Positions 26,453 through 35,810 are shown, numbered from the stretch's first letter. The stretch is 64,000 nucleotides of DNA from Candidatus Thiothrix anitrata (GCF_017901155.1 NZ_CP072800.1:310001-374000); one strand, 5' to 3'. Program-made: numbers and translations. The notes: generated by a model from the sequence alone, not told the origin.

Positions 26453-27564
26453 CGCATCACATCCAGCACCAAGGTTACGTCTTGGCGGGTTTTGCCATCG
26501 CGTAACAGACTCACCACTACATTACTGCGGGGTGCGTATTGATCCAGCAGCATGGTTAATTCATCCGCACTGGTGACGGGTTTACCATCAATCGCTTGGA
26601 TAATATCGCCGAGCAGTAATTCACCCCGCGCATCGACTTGCGTACCACGAACCCCCGCCACCGCTGCCGGAGTAGCGGGAGCCACCTCCAACACCAGAAC
26701 CCCTTGGGTATCCAGCTTTTGGTTAATCGCACGGCTCACGCTGTCGTCAAGGGTAATGCCCAACACCGGACGGGTATAACGCCCGTCTTTCACCAAACGC
26801 GGCACGACGCGGTTCACCACATCCACCGGAATCGCGAAACCAATCCCCGCCGATGCCCCGGATGGGCTATAAATCGCCACATTCACCCCAATCACGCGCC
26901 CTGCACTATCCAGCAATGGCCCGCCGGAGTTACCGGGGTTAATTGCCGCATCGGTTTGAATTAAACCTGCCATACGGCTTCCGTCTTCGTCACTGTCAAT
27001 GCTGCGCCCCAGTGCGGAAATAATCCCCGATGTAAGGGTATGATCCAAGCCAAATGGGTTGCCGATAGCGAAAACTTTTTGCCCCACCTGTAAATCCGCA
27101 CTCGTGCCGATAGTCACTGGCGGTGGCGCGTCATCGGTGTTTTGCAATTTCAGCACCGCCAGATCGTGTTCTGCACTCACCCCCGCTACCACTGCATCAA
27201 ACACACGCTGATCCGAGAGGCGCACTTTCGCGGTTTTTTTACCTTCGATCACGTGATTATTGGTGACGATATGCCCGGACTCATCCCATACGAAGCCGGT
27301 TCCGGTTCCGCTGGGGATTTCGCTGACATCGCGTGTCCAGATGTTTAACACCTGATCCACCGTGGTAATGTAAACCACCGACGGGCTGTTTTGGTTGAAA
27401 ATATCAATCGTGGCTTGTTCGTCGTCGGCTAAATCCCCGCGTGCGGCAATGGGGCGCGACTTGCCTTCGTCACTGCTTTGCCACAACGGTTGCGCTAATA
27501 ACACCAGCAACACCGCACCCAACCCAAACCAGATCAGTGATTTCACCAACACTTTGCCATTCAT
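26449..27564 (-). CDS. HtrA/DegS-like periplasmic serine protease
   Basis: 371 residues from the ATG at 27562-27564, which has a GAGGTAA ribosome site; a TTG start at 27582 is possible but weaker. One N-terminal membrane helix ([20 protein letters not shown]) anchors it, with the rest periplasmic. The trypsin-like triad is visible: His in TNNHVIEG, Asp in [10 protein letters not shown], Ser in [10 protein letters not shown] single PDZ domain follows ([19 protein letters not shown] ... [14 protein letters not shown]). One anchor plus one PDZ is the DegS architecture, which in E. coli starts the sigma-E response; that role is inference. Confidence 0.92.
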   Translation of the reverse strand: MNGKVLVKSLIWFGLGAVLLVLLAQPLWQSSDEGKSRPIAARGDLADDEQATIDIFNQNSPSVVYITTVDQVLNIWTRDVSEIPSGTGTGFVWDESGHIVTNNHVIEGKKTAKVRLSDQRVFDAVVAGVSAEHDLAVLKLQNTDDAPPPVTIGTSADLQVGQKVFAIGNPFGLDHTLTSGIISALGRSIDSDEDGSRMAGLIQTDAAINPGNSGGPLLDSAGRVIGVNVAIYSPSGASAGIGFAIPVDVVNRVVPRLVKDGRYTRPVLGITLDDSVSRAINQKLDTQGVLVLEVAPATPAAVAGVRGTQVDARGELLLGDIIQAIDGKPVTSADELTMLLDQYAPRSNVVVSLLRDGKTRQDVTLVLDVMR

Positions 27565-27574
27565 GTTTACCTCA

Positions 27575-28495
27575 TTACTCAAGGGTAAAAGCCCTTAACA
27601 CGGTACTTTGCCAATCACCGCCGCCATCATCACTAATCATCAGATAACGGTTACCATCAACGTGAGTCAAACCTTCAAAATTATCCAAGGCGAAGTGACT
27701 GGAAAACACCTTGATATCATGCATCGGACACACACCTTTTTTAGGGCATTGCTTAAAATTCAGATAACGCAGACTGACCACTAAGGGATTCGGAAACCCT
27801 GACCAAGCGCGTTCCAGCACTAACATATTGCCATCGGGTAAGGTTTCGAGCGCGGTAATGCTGCTGTTTTCCGCCGGGTATGCGTTAAATGACCAGCTTT
27901 TGCTTAACCCGTATAAGGTGTGTAAGGTGCGCGGCTTACCTTTCAAAGAGCTTTCCGGCGCAGTCAATAACCCATAACGCGGGTGAAAGGCTACCGATTC
28001 CAGCCCGTCATTGGGTTTGCGTAACTGACGCACATCACGCAACGAGCGCGGTAATTTCATGTTTTTGATAGCGCGTCCTGCGGGAGTGAAGCGGATAATG
28101 CGCGGTTCACCTTCAAACGAAATTAGCAATTGGCTATCACCAGCTTTACCGTTATTGGCGTTGAGGACTGCTAAACCTTCGGAATCACGGCGGCCTTTAC
28201 GCACCCGCGAACCTTTGCTGTCCAGCAAATTCGCAGCATAAACAGGTTGCACTGCACGGATACGGTTACCCTCCCAAGTAAGCTGGAAATGGAATACTGC
28301 ACCACGATCCGACACTGCGTACAACAATTGTTCATCAGTATCCCAAACGATCCCGGACATCTCGGTGATTTTCACATCCATCAGCGTCGTCATGGGAATA
28401 ACAACATCACCCTGCCACTGCCAACGCGGGGCAGCAGCACTTAACAAGGGGAAACACAGCAACCCCACGCCTAAGCAGGTGCGCCACCACCTCAT
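27575..28495 (-). CDS. Esterase-like activity of phytase family protein
   Basis: 306 residues with a signal peptide (CLGVGLLCFPLLSAAAP), so exported. The body has the beta-propeller-like pattern of the phytase-like esterase family: EMSGIVWDTDEQLLYAVSDRG, DSEGLAVL, NDGLESVAFHP, NFEGLTHVDGNRYLMISDDGG. The DNFEGL and SDDGGG segments are typical. Biochemical activity in the family is poorly defined. It is the first gene of a three-gene unit with the HtrA-like protease and dgt. Confidence 0.82.
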   Translation of the reverse strand: MRWWRTCLGVGLLCFPLLSAAAPRWQWQGDVVIPMTTLMDVKITEMSGIVWDTDEQLLYAVSDRGAVFHFQLTWEGNRIRAVQPVYAANLLDSKGSRVRKGRRDSEGLAVLNANNGKAGDSQLLISFEGEPRIIRFTPAGRAIKNMKLPRSLRDVRQLRKPNDGLESVAFHPRYGLLTAPESSLKGKPRTLHTLYGLSKSWSFNAYPAENSSITALETLPDGNMLVLERAWSGFPNPLVVSLRYLNFKQCPKKGVCPMHDIKVFSSHFALDNFEGLTHVDGNRYLMISDDGGGDWQSTVLRAFTLE

Positions 28496-28682
28496 AGCAT
28501 TGTTACAACGACTGTTTATAATTTACTCCAACTTTGGCTTAGTTTATTCAGGTAGGTAAAATGATAGACGCGATTTTGCAGCAAGTGAACTTCTTAATTT
28601 AACCACCTAAGCAAACCTTTCTTTATTATCGTGTTGCCAGCCGTTATCCTGCACAACATTCACCAAAAACGGAACTAAAACC

Positions 28683-28799
28683 ATGATGCAAAAATGGCTG
28701 GGATTGGCTATCGTACTCGCTTTGCTGGCAGGCTGTGGTAACAAAGGCCCGCTGTACTTGCCAGATGACGCTCGCGCAAAACAGGAACAGGCAAAATAA
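28683..28799 (+). CDS. lptM: LptM (YifL-like) small lipoprotein
   Basis: 38 residues. The signal peptide ends in the lipobox LLAGC (Cys18), followed by GNKGPLYLPDD, the conserved KGPLYxP motif of LptM. In E. coli LptM assists oxidative maturation of the LptDE lipopolysaccharide translocon in the outer membrane. It lies 2 nt ahead of lysA, a common arrangement (lptM-lysA-dapF) in gammaproteobacteria. Start chosen at the first of two adjacent ATGs. Confidence 0.93.
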   Translation: MMQKWLGLAIVLALLAGCGNKGPLYLPDDARAKQEQAK

Positions 28800-28801
28800 A
28801 C

Positions 28802-30052
28802 ATGGATCATTTTGAATACCGCAACGGGCAACTTCACGCCGAAAACGTCGCCATCGCCGACATTGCCCGCACCCAGGGCACGCCGTGCTACGTTTATTCC
28901 CGCGCCACGCTGGAACGCCACTGGCACGCTTTCAACGATGCCTTCGGCGCACAACCACATTTGGTGTGTTACGCGGTCAAAGCCAACTCCAACCTTGCCA
29001 TTCTCAACCTGTTTGCGCGTTTGGGTTCGGGCTTTGACATCGTGTCAGCGGGGGAATTGGAGCGGGTATTACGTGCAGGCGGCGACCCCGGCAAGGTGGT
29101 ATTTTCCGGCGTTGGCAAAAAAGCCGCAGAAATCCGTAAGGCGTTGGAAGTCGGTATCCGCTGTTTCAACGTCGAATCGGAAGCCGAGCTTGACCGTATC
29201 AACGCGGTAGCGGGCGACATGGGCAAAATCGCGCCGATTTCCTTGCGCGTCAACCCCGACGTGGATGCACAAACCCACCCCTACATTTCCACTGGCTTGA
29301 AAGAAAACAAGTTCGGGATTGAAATCAGTCGTGCCGAAGAAATTTACCTGAAAGCCGCTGCCATGCCACACCTGAACGTAGTCGGGATTGACTGCCACAT
29401 CGGTTCGCAACTGCTGACACTTTCACCGTTCATGGACGCGCTGCAACGGGTGCTGGCACTGGCGGAACGCCTCGCCGCGCAGGGCATTAAAGTGCATCAC
29501 CTCGACATCGGCGGCGGCTTGGGCGTGCGTTACCGCGAAGGTCAAGAAGCCCCCAGCCCAGCGGATTACATGGCACAACTGTTCACCGACGAACGCCTGC
29601 GTCAATACGAAATTTTCGTTGAGCCGGGTCGAGCAATCGCTGCCAACGCCGGGATTTTGGTGACAGAAGTCGAATTTCTGAAACTCGCGGAATACAAAAA
29701 TTTCGCCGTCGTCGATGCCGCGATGAACGACCTGATCCGCCCTGCTCTGTACAGTGCTTGGCAAGAAATCATCCCCGTGATACCGCGTGAAGGCGAAACT
29801 GCCACTTACGACATCGTAGGGCCGGTGTGCGAAACGGGCGACTTTTTGGGCAAAGAACGTGACTTAAACATCCAAGCGGGCGACTTACTGGCGGTGCGTT
29901 CATCCGGTGCGTATGGTTTCACGATGGCTTCCAACTACAACACTCGCCCACGTGCTGCGGAAATCATGGTCGATGGCGATGCTGTGCATGTGGTACGCCA
30001 GCGCGAAACGCTGGATGATCTGTTACGCGGGGAAAGTGTGCTACCCGCATGA
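28802..30052 (+). CDS. lysA: Diaminopimelate decarboxylase
   Basis: 416 residues. A PLP-dependent fold III enzyme making L-lysine from meso-diaminopimelate. The PLP lysine lies in CYAVKANSNLAIL (near 60). HIGSQ, DIGGGLGVRY, EPGRAIAANAG and the C-terminal GPVCETGDFLG ... SSGAYGFTMASNYN complete the alanine racemase/decarboxylase signature. Normal length. lptM is directly upstream and a DOMON-like gene overlaps its end by 4 nt. Confidence 0.97.
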   Translation: MDHFEYRNGQLHAENVAIADIARTQGTPCYVYSRATLERHWHAFNDAFGAQPHLVCYAVKANSNLAILNLFARLGSGFDIVSAGELERVLRAGGDPGKVVFSGVGKKAAEIRKALEVGIRCFNVESEAELDRINAVAGDMGKIAPISLRVNPDVDAQTHPYISTGLKENKFGIEISRAEEIYLKAAAMPHLNVVGIDCHIGSQLLTLSPFMDALQRVLALAERLAAQGIKVHHLDIGGGLGVRYREGQEAPSPADYMAQLFTDERLRQYEIFVEPGRAIAANAGILVTEVEFLKLAEYKNFAVVDAAMNDLIRPALYSAWQEIIPVIPREGETATYDIVGPVCETGDFLGKERDLNIQAGDLLAVRSSGAYGFTMASNYNTRPRAAEIMVDGDAVHVVRQRETLDDLLRGESVLPA

Positions 30053-30621
30053 TCTGGGAACTCGCGTTACAGTCGCACCCCGCCACACCCTGCCCCGCTA
30101 TCCACACATTAAATGCCAAGGTGGAACGGCTGGCAGATGGTAGCCTGCACCTGCAATACACCTTACGCGGCGACATCACGCAAGTACGCATCCCCGCACC
30201 ACAACCGCCCGTTTTTACTGACGGCTTGTGGCAACACACCTGCTTCGAGGCATTCGTCGCTGTCAAAGGTGAAACCGCCTACCGCGAGTTCAACTTTTCC
30301 CCCTCCAGCCAGTGGGCAGCCTACGCCTTCAGCGACTACCGCCAGCCAGTTGAATCACCTCTCCTTCTTGCCCCCTCCCCCCCCTGCGGGGGAAGGGCTG
30401 GGGATGGGGGGGAATGTTCGGAGCAAGATAGCCAATCCACCTATCAACTGGATGCCAGCATCCCATCCTCCGCCCTGCCCGCCGCCGCACCGCTACAACT
30501 CGCCCTCACCGCTGTCATCGAACTCACCGACGGCAGCAAATCCTACTGGGCGTTAAAACACCCCAGCGAACGCCCCGACTTCCATCACCGTGACGGATTT
30601 ATGCATGAAATTTGGTCTTGA
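30049..30621 (+). CDS. DOMON-like domain protein with low-complexity insert
   Basis: 190 residues resembling the cytoplasmic DOMON-like/CBM9-related family: LHLQYTLRGDITQVRIP, DGLWQHTCFEAFV, YREFNFSPSSQWAAYAF and the terminal WALKHPSERPDFHHRDGF. Function of this family is not established. Residues about 104-123 (APSPPCGGRAGDGGE region) are encoded by a C-rich/G-rich half-palindrome at 30370-30412. They interrupt the fold between two conserved strands and are probably an in-frame repeat insertion. Confidence 0.78.
   Translation: MIWELALQSHPATPCPAIHTLNAKVERLADGSLHLQYTLRGDITQVRIPAPQPPVFTDGLWQHTCFEAFVAVKGETAYREFNFSPSSQWAAYAFSDYRQPVESPLLLAPSPPCGGRAGDGGECSEQDSQSTYQLDASIPSSALPAAAPLQLALTAVIELTDGSKSYWALKHPSERPDFHHRDGFMHEIWS
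30370..30414. repeat. GC-rich half-palindrome in the DOMON-like gene
   Basis: CCCCCTCCCCCCCC then GCGGGGGAAGGGCTGGGGATGGGG. The arms CCCTCCCCC/GGGGGAAGGG are imperfectly complementary. Composition and encoded peptide (PSPPCGGRAGDGG) resemble a decayed copy of the type of element found in cydD. The match is by pattern, not alignment. Confidence 0.6.
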
Positions 30622-31807
30622 TCGCCTCCTCGAAGACGCAACCCTGCGCACTCCGTTAATCGGCAAGCGCGTGGCATTGCTGGCACACCCCGCGTCGGTC
30701 ACGCCCGACCTGACGCACGCGCTCGACGCACTCGCCACCTTGCCGGAAATTACCCTGACTGCTGCGTTTGGCCCGCAACACGGCATCAAAGGCGACAAGC
30801 AAGACAATATGATGGAATCGCCCGATTTCATTGACCCACAACATGGCATCCCGATTTTCAGTTTGTACGGGGAAGTGCGCCGCCCTACCGACGCGATGAT
30901 GGCGACATTCGACGTGCTGCTGGTGGATTTGCAGGATTTGGGTTGCCGCATTTACACCTTTATTACCACCTTGCGCTACGTGCTGGAAGCGGCGGCGCAA
31001 CACGGTAAAGCGGTGTGGGTACTCGATCGCCCCAATCCGGCAGGTCGTCCGGTGGAGGGTTTGACCTTGCGTGACGGTTGGGAAAGTTTCGTCGGTGCGG
31101 GTGCAATGCCGATGCGTCACGGCATGACGATGGGGGAGCTGGGCTTATGGTTTATCCACGAACTCAAGCTGGACATGGATTACCGCGTCATTGAAATGCA
31201 AGGCTGGCAACCGGACGCAGCCCCCGGCTACGGCTGGCACATCGGTGAGCGCGAATGGATTAACCCCAGCCCCAACGCCCCCAACCTGTCGATGGCACGC
31301 TGCTACGCCGGAACGGTAATGCTGGAAGGCGCAACCCTATCCGAAGGGCGCGGCACAACCCGCCCATTGGAACTGTTCGGCGCACCCGATCTTGATGCAC
31401 GCGCCATCATTAACACCATGCAAACCCTTGCGCCGCACTGGTTAAAGGGGTGTTTATTGCGCGAATGCTGGTTCGAGCCAACTTTCCACAAACACGCGGG
31501 TAAGTTATGTGCAGGCGTGCAAATTCACGTTGAAGCCCCACATTACGACCACCCCGCCTTCCAACCTTGGCGGGTGCAAGCATTGGCGTTCAAAGCCATT
31601 CGTCAGCTTTACCCCGATTACGAACTGTGGCACGACTTCCCGTATGAATACGCTTTCGGGAAACTGCCCATCGACGTGATTAACGGCTCGCCACTGTTGC
31701 GCGAATGGGTGGATGACCCGCAAGCCACGCCCAGCGATTTGGACGCGCTGACCTTACCCGACGAACAAGCGTGGGAAGTAACCCGCGCCCCCTTTTTGTT
31801 GTATTGA
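30605..31807 (+). CDS. DUF1343 protein, NamZ-like exo-beta-N-acetylmuramidase
   Basis: 400 residues from ATG 30605 (MKFGLDRLLED); an in-frame ATG at 30590 is less likely. The family core is present: GKRVALLAHPASVTPD, AAFGPQHGIKGD, PIFSLYGEVRRP, DLQDLGCRIYTFITTLRYVLEA, DRPNPAGR and EGRGTTRPLELFGAP. Characterised members (B. subtilis NamZ) release terminal MurNAc from peptidoglycan fragments. No signal peptide is visible, so it would act in the cytoplasm on recycled muropeptide sugars unless exported another way. amgK and murU in the same window would use the MurNAc. Confidence 0.88.
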   Translation: MKFGLDRLLEDATLRTPLIGKRVALLAHPASVTPDLTHALDALATLPEITLTAAFGPQHGIKGDKQDNMMESPDFIDPQHGIPIFSLYGEVRRPTDAMMATFDVLLVDLQDLGCRIYTFITTLRYVLEAAAQHGKAVWVLDRPNPAGRPVEGLTLRDGWESFVGAGAMPMRHGMTMGELGLWFIHELKLDMDYRVIEMQGWQPDAAPGYGWHIGEREWINPSPNAPNLSMARCYAGTVMLEGATLSEGRGTTRPLELFGAPDLDARAIINTMQTLAPHWLKGCLLRECWFEPTFHKHAGKLCAGVQIHVEAPHYDHPAFQPWRVQALAFKAIRQLYPDYELWHDFPYEYAFGKLPIDVINGSPLLREWVDDPQATPSDLDALTLPDEQAWEVTRAPFLLY

Positions 31808-31811
31808 GCTA

Positions 31812-32648
31812 ATGAACCCCATCCTCTGGCGTTGTCCCTTATGTCACGACCCGCTTAACCAAACGGGGCGCACCTTTACCTGCGTGAACCGCCACAGTTT
31901 TGACCAAGCCAAAGAAGGTTACGTCAATCTGTTGCTGGTTAACCGCAAGCATTCCACCGACCCCGGCGATAATAAAGCGATGTTGGAAAGCCGTCGGCAA
32001 TTCCTGCAACAAGGCTTTTACGCACCACTGGCAGCGGCGTTGGGCACAACGATTCGTGAGCATTTTCCTGATTCCACCCAAGCATTAACGCTGTTGGATG
32101 CCGGTTGCGGCGAAGGTTATTACCTCAACCAATTGGCGCAAATCCTCGGTGCAAACGTGCAATATTACGGCACAGATATTTCCCGTGCGGCGATGCGGAT
32201 GGCGGCAAAGCAATACCCGACGATGCAATTTGCGGTAGCGTCAAGCTTTGAATTACCGTTGCCGGATGCTTCGGTGGATGTATTGGTGCGGGTGTTCGCG
32301 CCTGCCTCAGAGGCGGAAATTACCCGTGTATTAAAACCGGGCGGCCTGTATTTGTGGGCATATCCGGCGGCACAGCATTTGTTCGAGCTGCGCCAGTTGA
32401 TTTATGATGCGCCCCAACCGCACAGCGTTGAAGTGTTGCCGCCACTGGAAGCAATGCAGCAATGCCCCGCGCTGGCAGTCAACTACCGTGCCACGTTGCC
32501 GGATCAGGCGAGTATTAGCGCGTTGTTACACATGACCCCGTATTACTGGTCAGCCAGCGCGGAAAAACAAGCGCATTGCCAACAATTACCCCAGTTGGAT
32601 TTAACCGTGGATTTTGCGGTGACTGTGATGAAAAAAGAGAGCCTGTAA
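31812..32648 (+). CDS. rlmA: 23S rRNA (guanine-N1)-methyltransferase RlmA type
   Basis: 278 residues. The N-terminal zinc finger has CPLC near 10 and then C/H ligands (FTCVNRHSFDQAKEGYVNLL), the RlmA signature. The SAM fold follows with LLDAGCGEGYYL near 95 and VFAPASEAEITRVLKPGG. E. coli RlmA methylates G745 of 23S rRNA. It starts 4 nt after the NamZ-like stop. The stop overlaps the tatD-like start (TAATG). Confidence 0.9.
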   Translation: MNPILWRCPLCHDPLNQTGRTFTCVNRHSFDQAKEGYVNLLLVNRKHSTDPGDNKAMLESRRQFLQQGFYAPLAAALGTTIREHFPDSTQALTLLDAGCGEGYYLNQLAQILGANVQYYGTDISRAAMRMAAKQYPTMQFAVASSFELPLPDASVDVLVRVFAPASEAEITRVLKPGGLYLWAYPAAQHLFELRQLIYDAPQPHSVEVLPPLEAMQQCPALAVNYRATLPDQASISALLHMTPYYWSASAEKQAHCQQLPQLDLTVDFAVTVMKKESL

Positions 32649-33454
32649 TGTCCAAAAAACGTGAAATCCCCGTCTTTGCACACCCGCTGATTGAAACCCA
32701 CTGCCACTTGGACTACCTCGAAGGTGATATGCTGGAAGCCGCATTACAAGCCGCACACGCCGCACGGGTTGAGCGGATTATCACCATCGCGGTTTCCCCC
32801 GATAATCTCGACAAAGTGATGGCACTGGCACAGCAGTACCCACAAGTATGGGGCACGCAAGGCATTCACCCGCACGATGCCAACGATTACAGCGACACAG
32901 TGGATGCGCAAATCCGCGTCAATGCCTTGCATGAAAAAATCCTCGCGATTGGTGAAATCGGGTTGGATTACCACTACGACTATTCGGATCGAGCGAAACA
33001 GCGTGACGCTTTCGAGCGACAGTTACAAATTGCGATTGATCTGGCATTGCCGATTGTGGTGCATACCCGCGAATCCGACGACGATATGGAAGCGATTTTA
33101 CGCAACTTCGTCGGGCAAATGCCCAAGCGTGGGGTAATTCACAGCTTCACTTCCGGGCAAGCATTGGCGGAATATTGCCTTGGGGAAGGTTTCTGTCTAG
33201 GCTTTAACGGCATTAGCACTTTTAAGGCAGCGGACAATGTACGCGAAATTATTGCGATAACCCCAGTTGAACAAATTTTGTTTGAAACCGACGCGCCGTA
33301 TTTGACCCCAATTCCCTACCGTGGGCATAAAAACGAGCCGAAATACCTGCCGTTTATTGCCGAACACGTCGCTTTGGTGAAAAACGTACCGCTGGAAACA
33401 CTATTACCGCAAGTGTGGAAAAACAGCGTGGACTTATTTTTTGCAGGTGCGTAA
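32648..33454 (+). CDS. TatD-family metal-dependent hydrolase
   Basis: 268 residues starting at the ATG in TAATG; the longer open frame to 32576 shadows rlmA. TIM-barrel amidohydrolase of the TatD/YcfH group: metal ligands HCHLDY near 20, GEIGLDYHY near 100, VVHTRESDDD, HSFTSG and the final ETDAPYLTP. Family members act as 3'-5' DNA exonucleases, and some as D-aminoacyl-tRNA deacylases. The exact paralog (TatD or YcfH) is not resolved. Confidence 0.93.
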   Translation: MSKKREIPVFAHPLIETHCHLDYLEGDMLEAALQAAHAARVERIITIAVSPDNLDKVMALAQQYPQVWGTQGIHPHDANDYSDTVDAQIRVNALHEKILAIGEIGLDYHYDYSDRAKQRDAFERQLQIAIDLALPIVVHTRESDDDMEAILRNFVGQMPKRGVIHSFTSGQALAEYCLGEGFCLGFNGISTFKAADNVREIIAITPVEQILFETDAPYLTPIPYRGHKNEPKYLPFIAEHVALVKNVPLETLLPQVWKNSVDLFFAGA

Positions 33455-33528
33455 CACACTCATCACGGAAATTTGCATTCCTGCCCTGCTGTGCTCTAAT
33501 CCCCGTTTAGCCTAATCAGGAGCTGCCC

Positions 33529-35127
33529 GTGTACCGTTTGTTGGAACAACGCCTACGTGAAATTGACACCCACCGCCTGCACCCTTACCTGCGTAACGCC
33601 CGCACCGGTTTGGAAAAAGAAAGCTTGCGCGTCAATGACAGTGGGCGACTGTCGCAACGTGATCACCCCACGATCTTCGGTTCCGCCCTCACCCACCCGT
33701 GGATTACCACCGATTACGCCGAATCGCTGCTGGAGTTAATCACCCCACCACAAGCTCGTGCCCATCACGCGCTGGATTTCCTGCTCAATATTGAAACCTT
33801 TGTCTATCAGCAACTCGATAATGAATTGCTGTGGACAACCAGTATGCCGTGCGTATTAGCCGGTGAAGCCGACATTCGCATTGCCGAATACGGCACTTCC
33901 AACGCCGGGCGGATGAAACACGTTTACCGCCAAGGGTTGGCTTGGCGTTACGGCAAAGCCATGCAAGTGATTGCCGGGATTCACTTTAACTACTCAATTG
34001 ACGAAGCGTTTTGGCAACCTTGGCAAGCCTTGCAAGGCGATACCCGCGAATTACGCCAATTCCGTGACGACGCTTATATGGGGATGGTGCGTAACTTACA
34101 ACGTTACGGCTGGTTAATTATTTACCTATTCGGCACATCACCCGCCATCTGCAAAAGCTTTTTAGCCGGTCGCGCCGCGCCGCCGGGGATGGAAACCTTT
34201 AACGAACACAGCTTGTACGAGCCATTCGGCACATCCTTGCGCATGGGTAACATTGGTTACACCAACAGCAAAGAAAACAAAACCGGCGTAAAAGTAAGCT
34301 ATGACAGCCTTGATACTTACGTTGCCAGCTTACGACGTGCGATTGCCACGCCCTGCCCGCATTACGCCGACATTGGGGTAAACGTCGCAGGCGAATACCG
34401 CCAATTGAACGCCAATATTTTGCAAATCGAAAACGAATACTACAGCACAGTGCGCCCCAAGCAGCCGCTCAATCGTTTCGAGAAACCCACCGACGCGCTG
34501 GAACAACGCGGCATTGCTTACGTGGAATTGCGCTCTGTTGATGTTAACGCTTTTCACCCGGCTGGCATTACCCGCAAACAACTGGCGTTTTTAGAAATCT
34601 TCATGCACTTTTGCTTGTTGCAAGACAGCCCTGCAATCTCCGATGCGGAATTTAACGCTATCAATAGCAATCAAATGTTAACCGCGCACCGGGGACGTGA
34701 CCCGCAAGTGATGCTGGATTGCCAAGGTAAAGCATTGCCACTGCGCGAATACGCCAACGATTTATTGCAAGCCATGCGCCCGGTAGCGGAATTGCTGGAT
34801 ACCGTTCACGGCGAACAGTCCTACAGCGCGTGCCTCGATAAGCAATTACAGTTAGCCGTACAACCCGATAGCACGCCTTCCGCACGGATGTTGGAAGAAA
34901 TGCAGCAAAATCACGAAAGCTTTTTTGATTTCGCTCAGCGTAAATCTTTGGAACATCGGGATTATTTTCTCCAACGCAGTTTAGAACCCACGATTAAACA
35001 AAGTTTTGAAGACATGGCGCGTGATTCACTCCAGCAACAATACACCCTGGAACAAGCGGAACAACTACCGTTCGCACAGTTCCTTGAAGCTTATTTTTCT
35101 GGCGATTTTCACGCCAATAAAAATTAA
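33529..35127 (+). CDS. gshA: Glutamate--cysteine ligase
   Basis: 532 residues starting at GTG 33529, 8 nt after a CAGGAG ribosome site. It catalyses the first step of glutathione synthesis. The GshA type 1 signature is visible: RTGLEKESLRV near 25, DYAESLLELITPP, a GIHFNYSIDEAFW substrate loop, and IENEYYSTVRPK. Length matches gammaproteobacterial GshA (about 520). gshB is not in the window. Confidence 0.96.
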   Translation: MYRLLEQRLREIDTHRLHPYLRNARTGLEKESLRVNDSGRLSQRDHPTIFGSALTHPWITTDYAESLLELITPPQARAHHALDFLLNIETFVYQQLDNELLWTTSMPCVLAGEADIRIAEYGTSNAGRMKHVYRQGLAWRYGKAMQVIAGIHFNYSIDEAFWQPWQALQGDTRELRQFRDDAYMGMVRNLQRYGWLIIYLFGTSPAICKSFLAGRAAPPGMETFNEHSLYEPFGTSLRMGNIGYTNSKENKTGVKVSYDSLDTYVASLRRAIATPCPHYADIGVNVAGEYRQLNANILQIENEYYSTVRPKQPLNRFEKPTDALEQRGIAYVELRSVDVNAFHPAGITRKQLAFLEIFMHFCLLQDSPAISDAEFNAINSNQMLTAHRGRDPQVMLDCQGKALPLREYANDLLQAMRPVAELLDTVHGEQSYSACLDKQLQLAVQPDSTPSARMLEEMQQNHESFFDFAQRKSLEHRDYFLQRSLEPTIKQSFEDMARDSLQQQYTLEQAEQLPFAQFLEAYFSGDFHANKN

Positions 35128-35149
35128 CAACATAATCAAGCGATTTTAG

Positions 35150-35178
35150 TTACCAGCGAGAAGAAACTGGGGTACACT
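35150..35178 (+). promoter_or_regulatory. Promoter candidate for the RRM protein gene
   Basis: TTACCA (35150-35155) and TACACT (35173-35178) with a 17-nt spacer. Transcription from here would give a leader of about 185 nt. Confidence 0.4.
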
Positions 35179-35187
35179 GCAACTAAC

Positions 35188-35323
35188 TTGCCTGATACTT
35201 GAAAGTTTTAGTGCGCTGTAAGATGAGACATCATTAGCCACCATTTACTCCAAGTCTCAAAGCGCGTAACAAATCGGGTCAGTTGGCCGATCGTTATCAG
35301 GTAATTCGTGTGACTGGTTACCT
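35188..35323 (+). promoter_or_regulatory. Structured 5' leader of the RRM protein gene
   Basis: TTGCCTGATA (35188-35197) pairs over 10 bp with TATCAGGTAA (35295-35304). Inside it GTGCGCT (35211-35217) pairs with AGCGCGT (35261-35267), and TGAGAC (35224-35229) with GTCTCA (35254-35259). AGGTAA (35299-35304), part of the closing helix, can instead pair with TTACCT (35318-35323). Two mutually exclusive folds near a start codon suggest an RNA switch or cold-responsive leader. This was judged by eye and not folded by software. Confidence 0.45.
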
Positions 35324-35370
35324 CTTAATGTATTTTTCAGACAGCACATGATTTTACGAGACGATAAACA

Positions 35371-35802
35371 GTGAATATCTACGTTGGCAACCTGCCCTAC
35401 AAAATCACCGATACTGACATGCGCGAACTGTTCGCAGCTTATGGCGAAGTATCAAGCGTTAGCATGGTTAAGGATAAAATGACAGGGCAATCTAAAGGCT
35501 TTGGCTTTGTCGAAATGCCTAATGATGCTGAAGCTGCTGCTGCCATTCAGGGGTTGAATGAAAAAGCGGTTCAAGGCCGCAACATTAAAGTTAACGAAGC
35601 AAAACCACGCGAAGATCGCCCACGCACAGGCGGCGGTGATCGCGGCGGCTTCCGTCCACGCAGCAATGACGGCGGTGGTTACGGTGGCGGCGGCGGTTAC
35701 GGCGGTGGTCGTGACGGCGGCGGCTTCGGTGGCGGTCGCGGTGGTGATCGTGGCGGCGACCGTGGTGGTGATCGCGGCGGTTTCCGTAAGCGCGAATTCT
35801 AA
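35371..35802 (+). CDS. Glycine-rich RRM RNA-binding protein
   Basis: 143 residues from GTG 35371. One RNA recognition motif occupies residues 1-80: RNP2 IYVGNL at 3-8 and RNP1 KGFGFVEM near 43-50. A disordered Gly/Arg/Asp-rich tail with RGG-like repeats follows (GGDRGGFRPR, GGDRGGDRGGFRK). Such proteins in bacteria are often cold-induced RNA chaperones. The long structured leader upstream fits post-transcriptional control, which is inference. A strong terminator follows. Confidence 0.93.
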   Translation: MNIYVGNLPYKITDTDMRELFAAYGEVSSVSMVKDKMTGQSKGFGFVEMPNDAEAAAAIQGLNEKAVQGRNIKVNEAKPREDRPRTGGGDRGGFRPRSNDGGGYGGGGGYGGGRDGGGFGGGRGGDRGGDRGGDRGGFRKREF

Positions 35803-35810
35803 TTCGCCTA

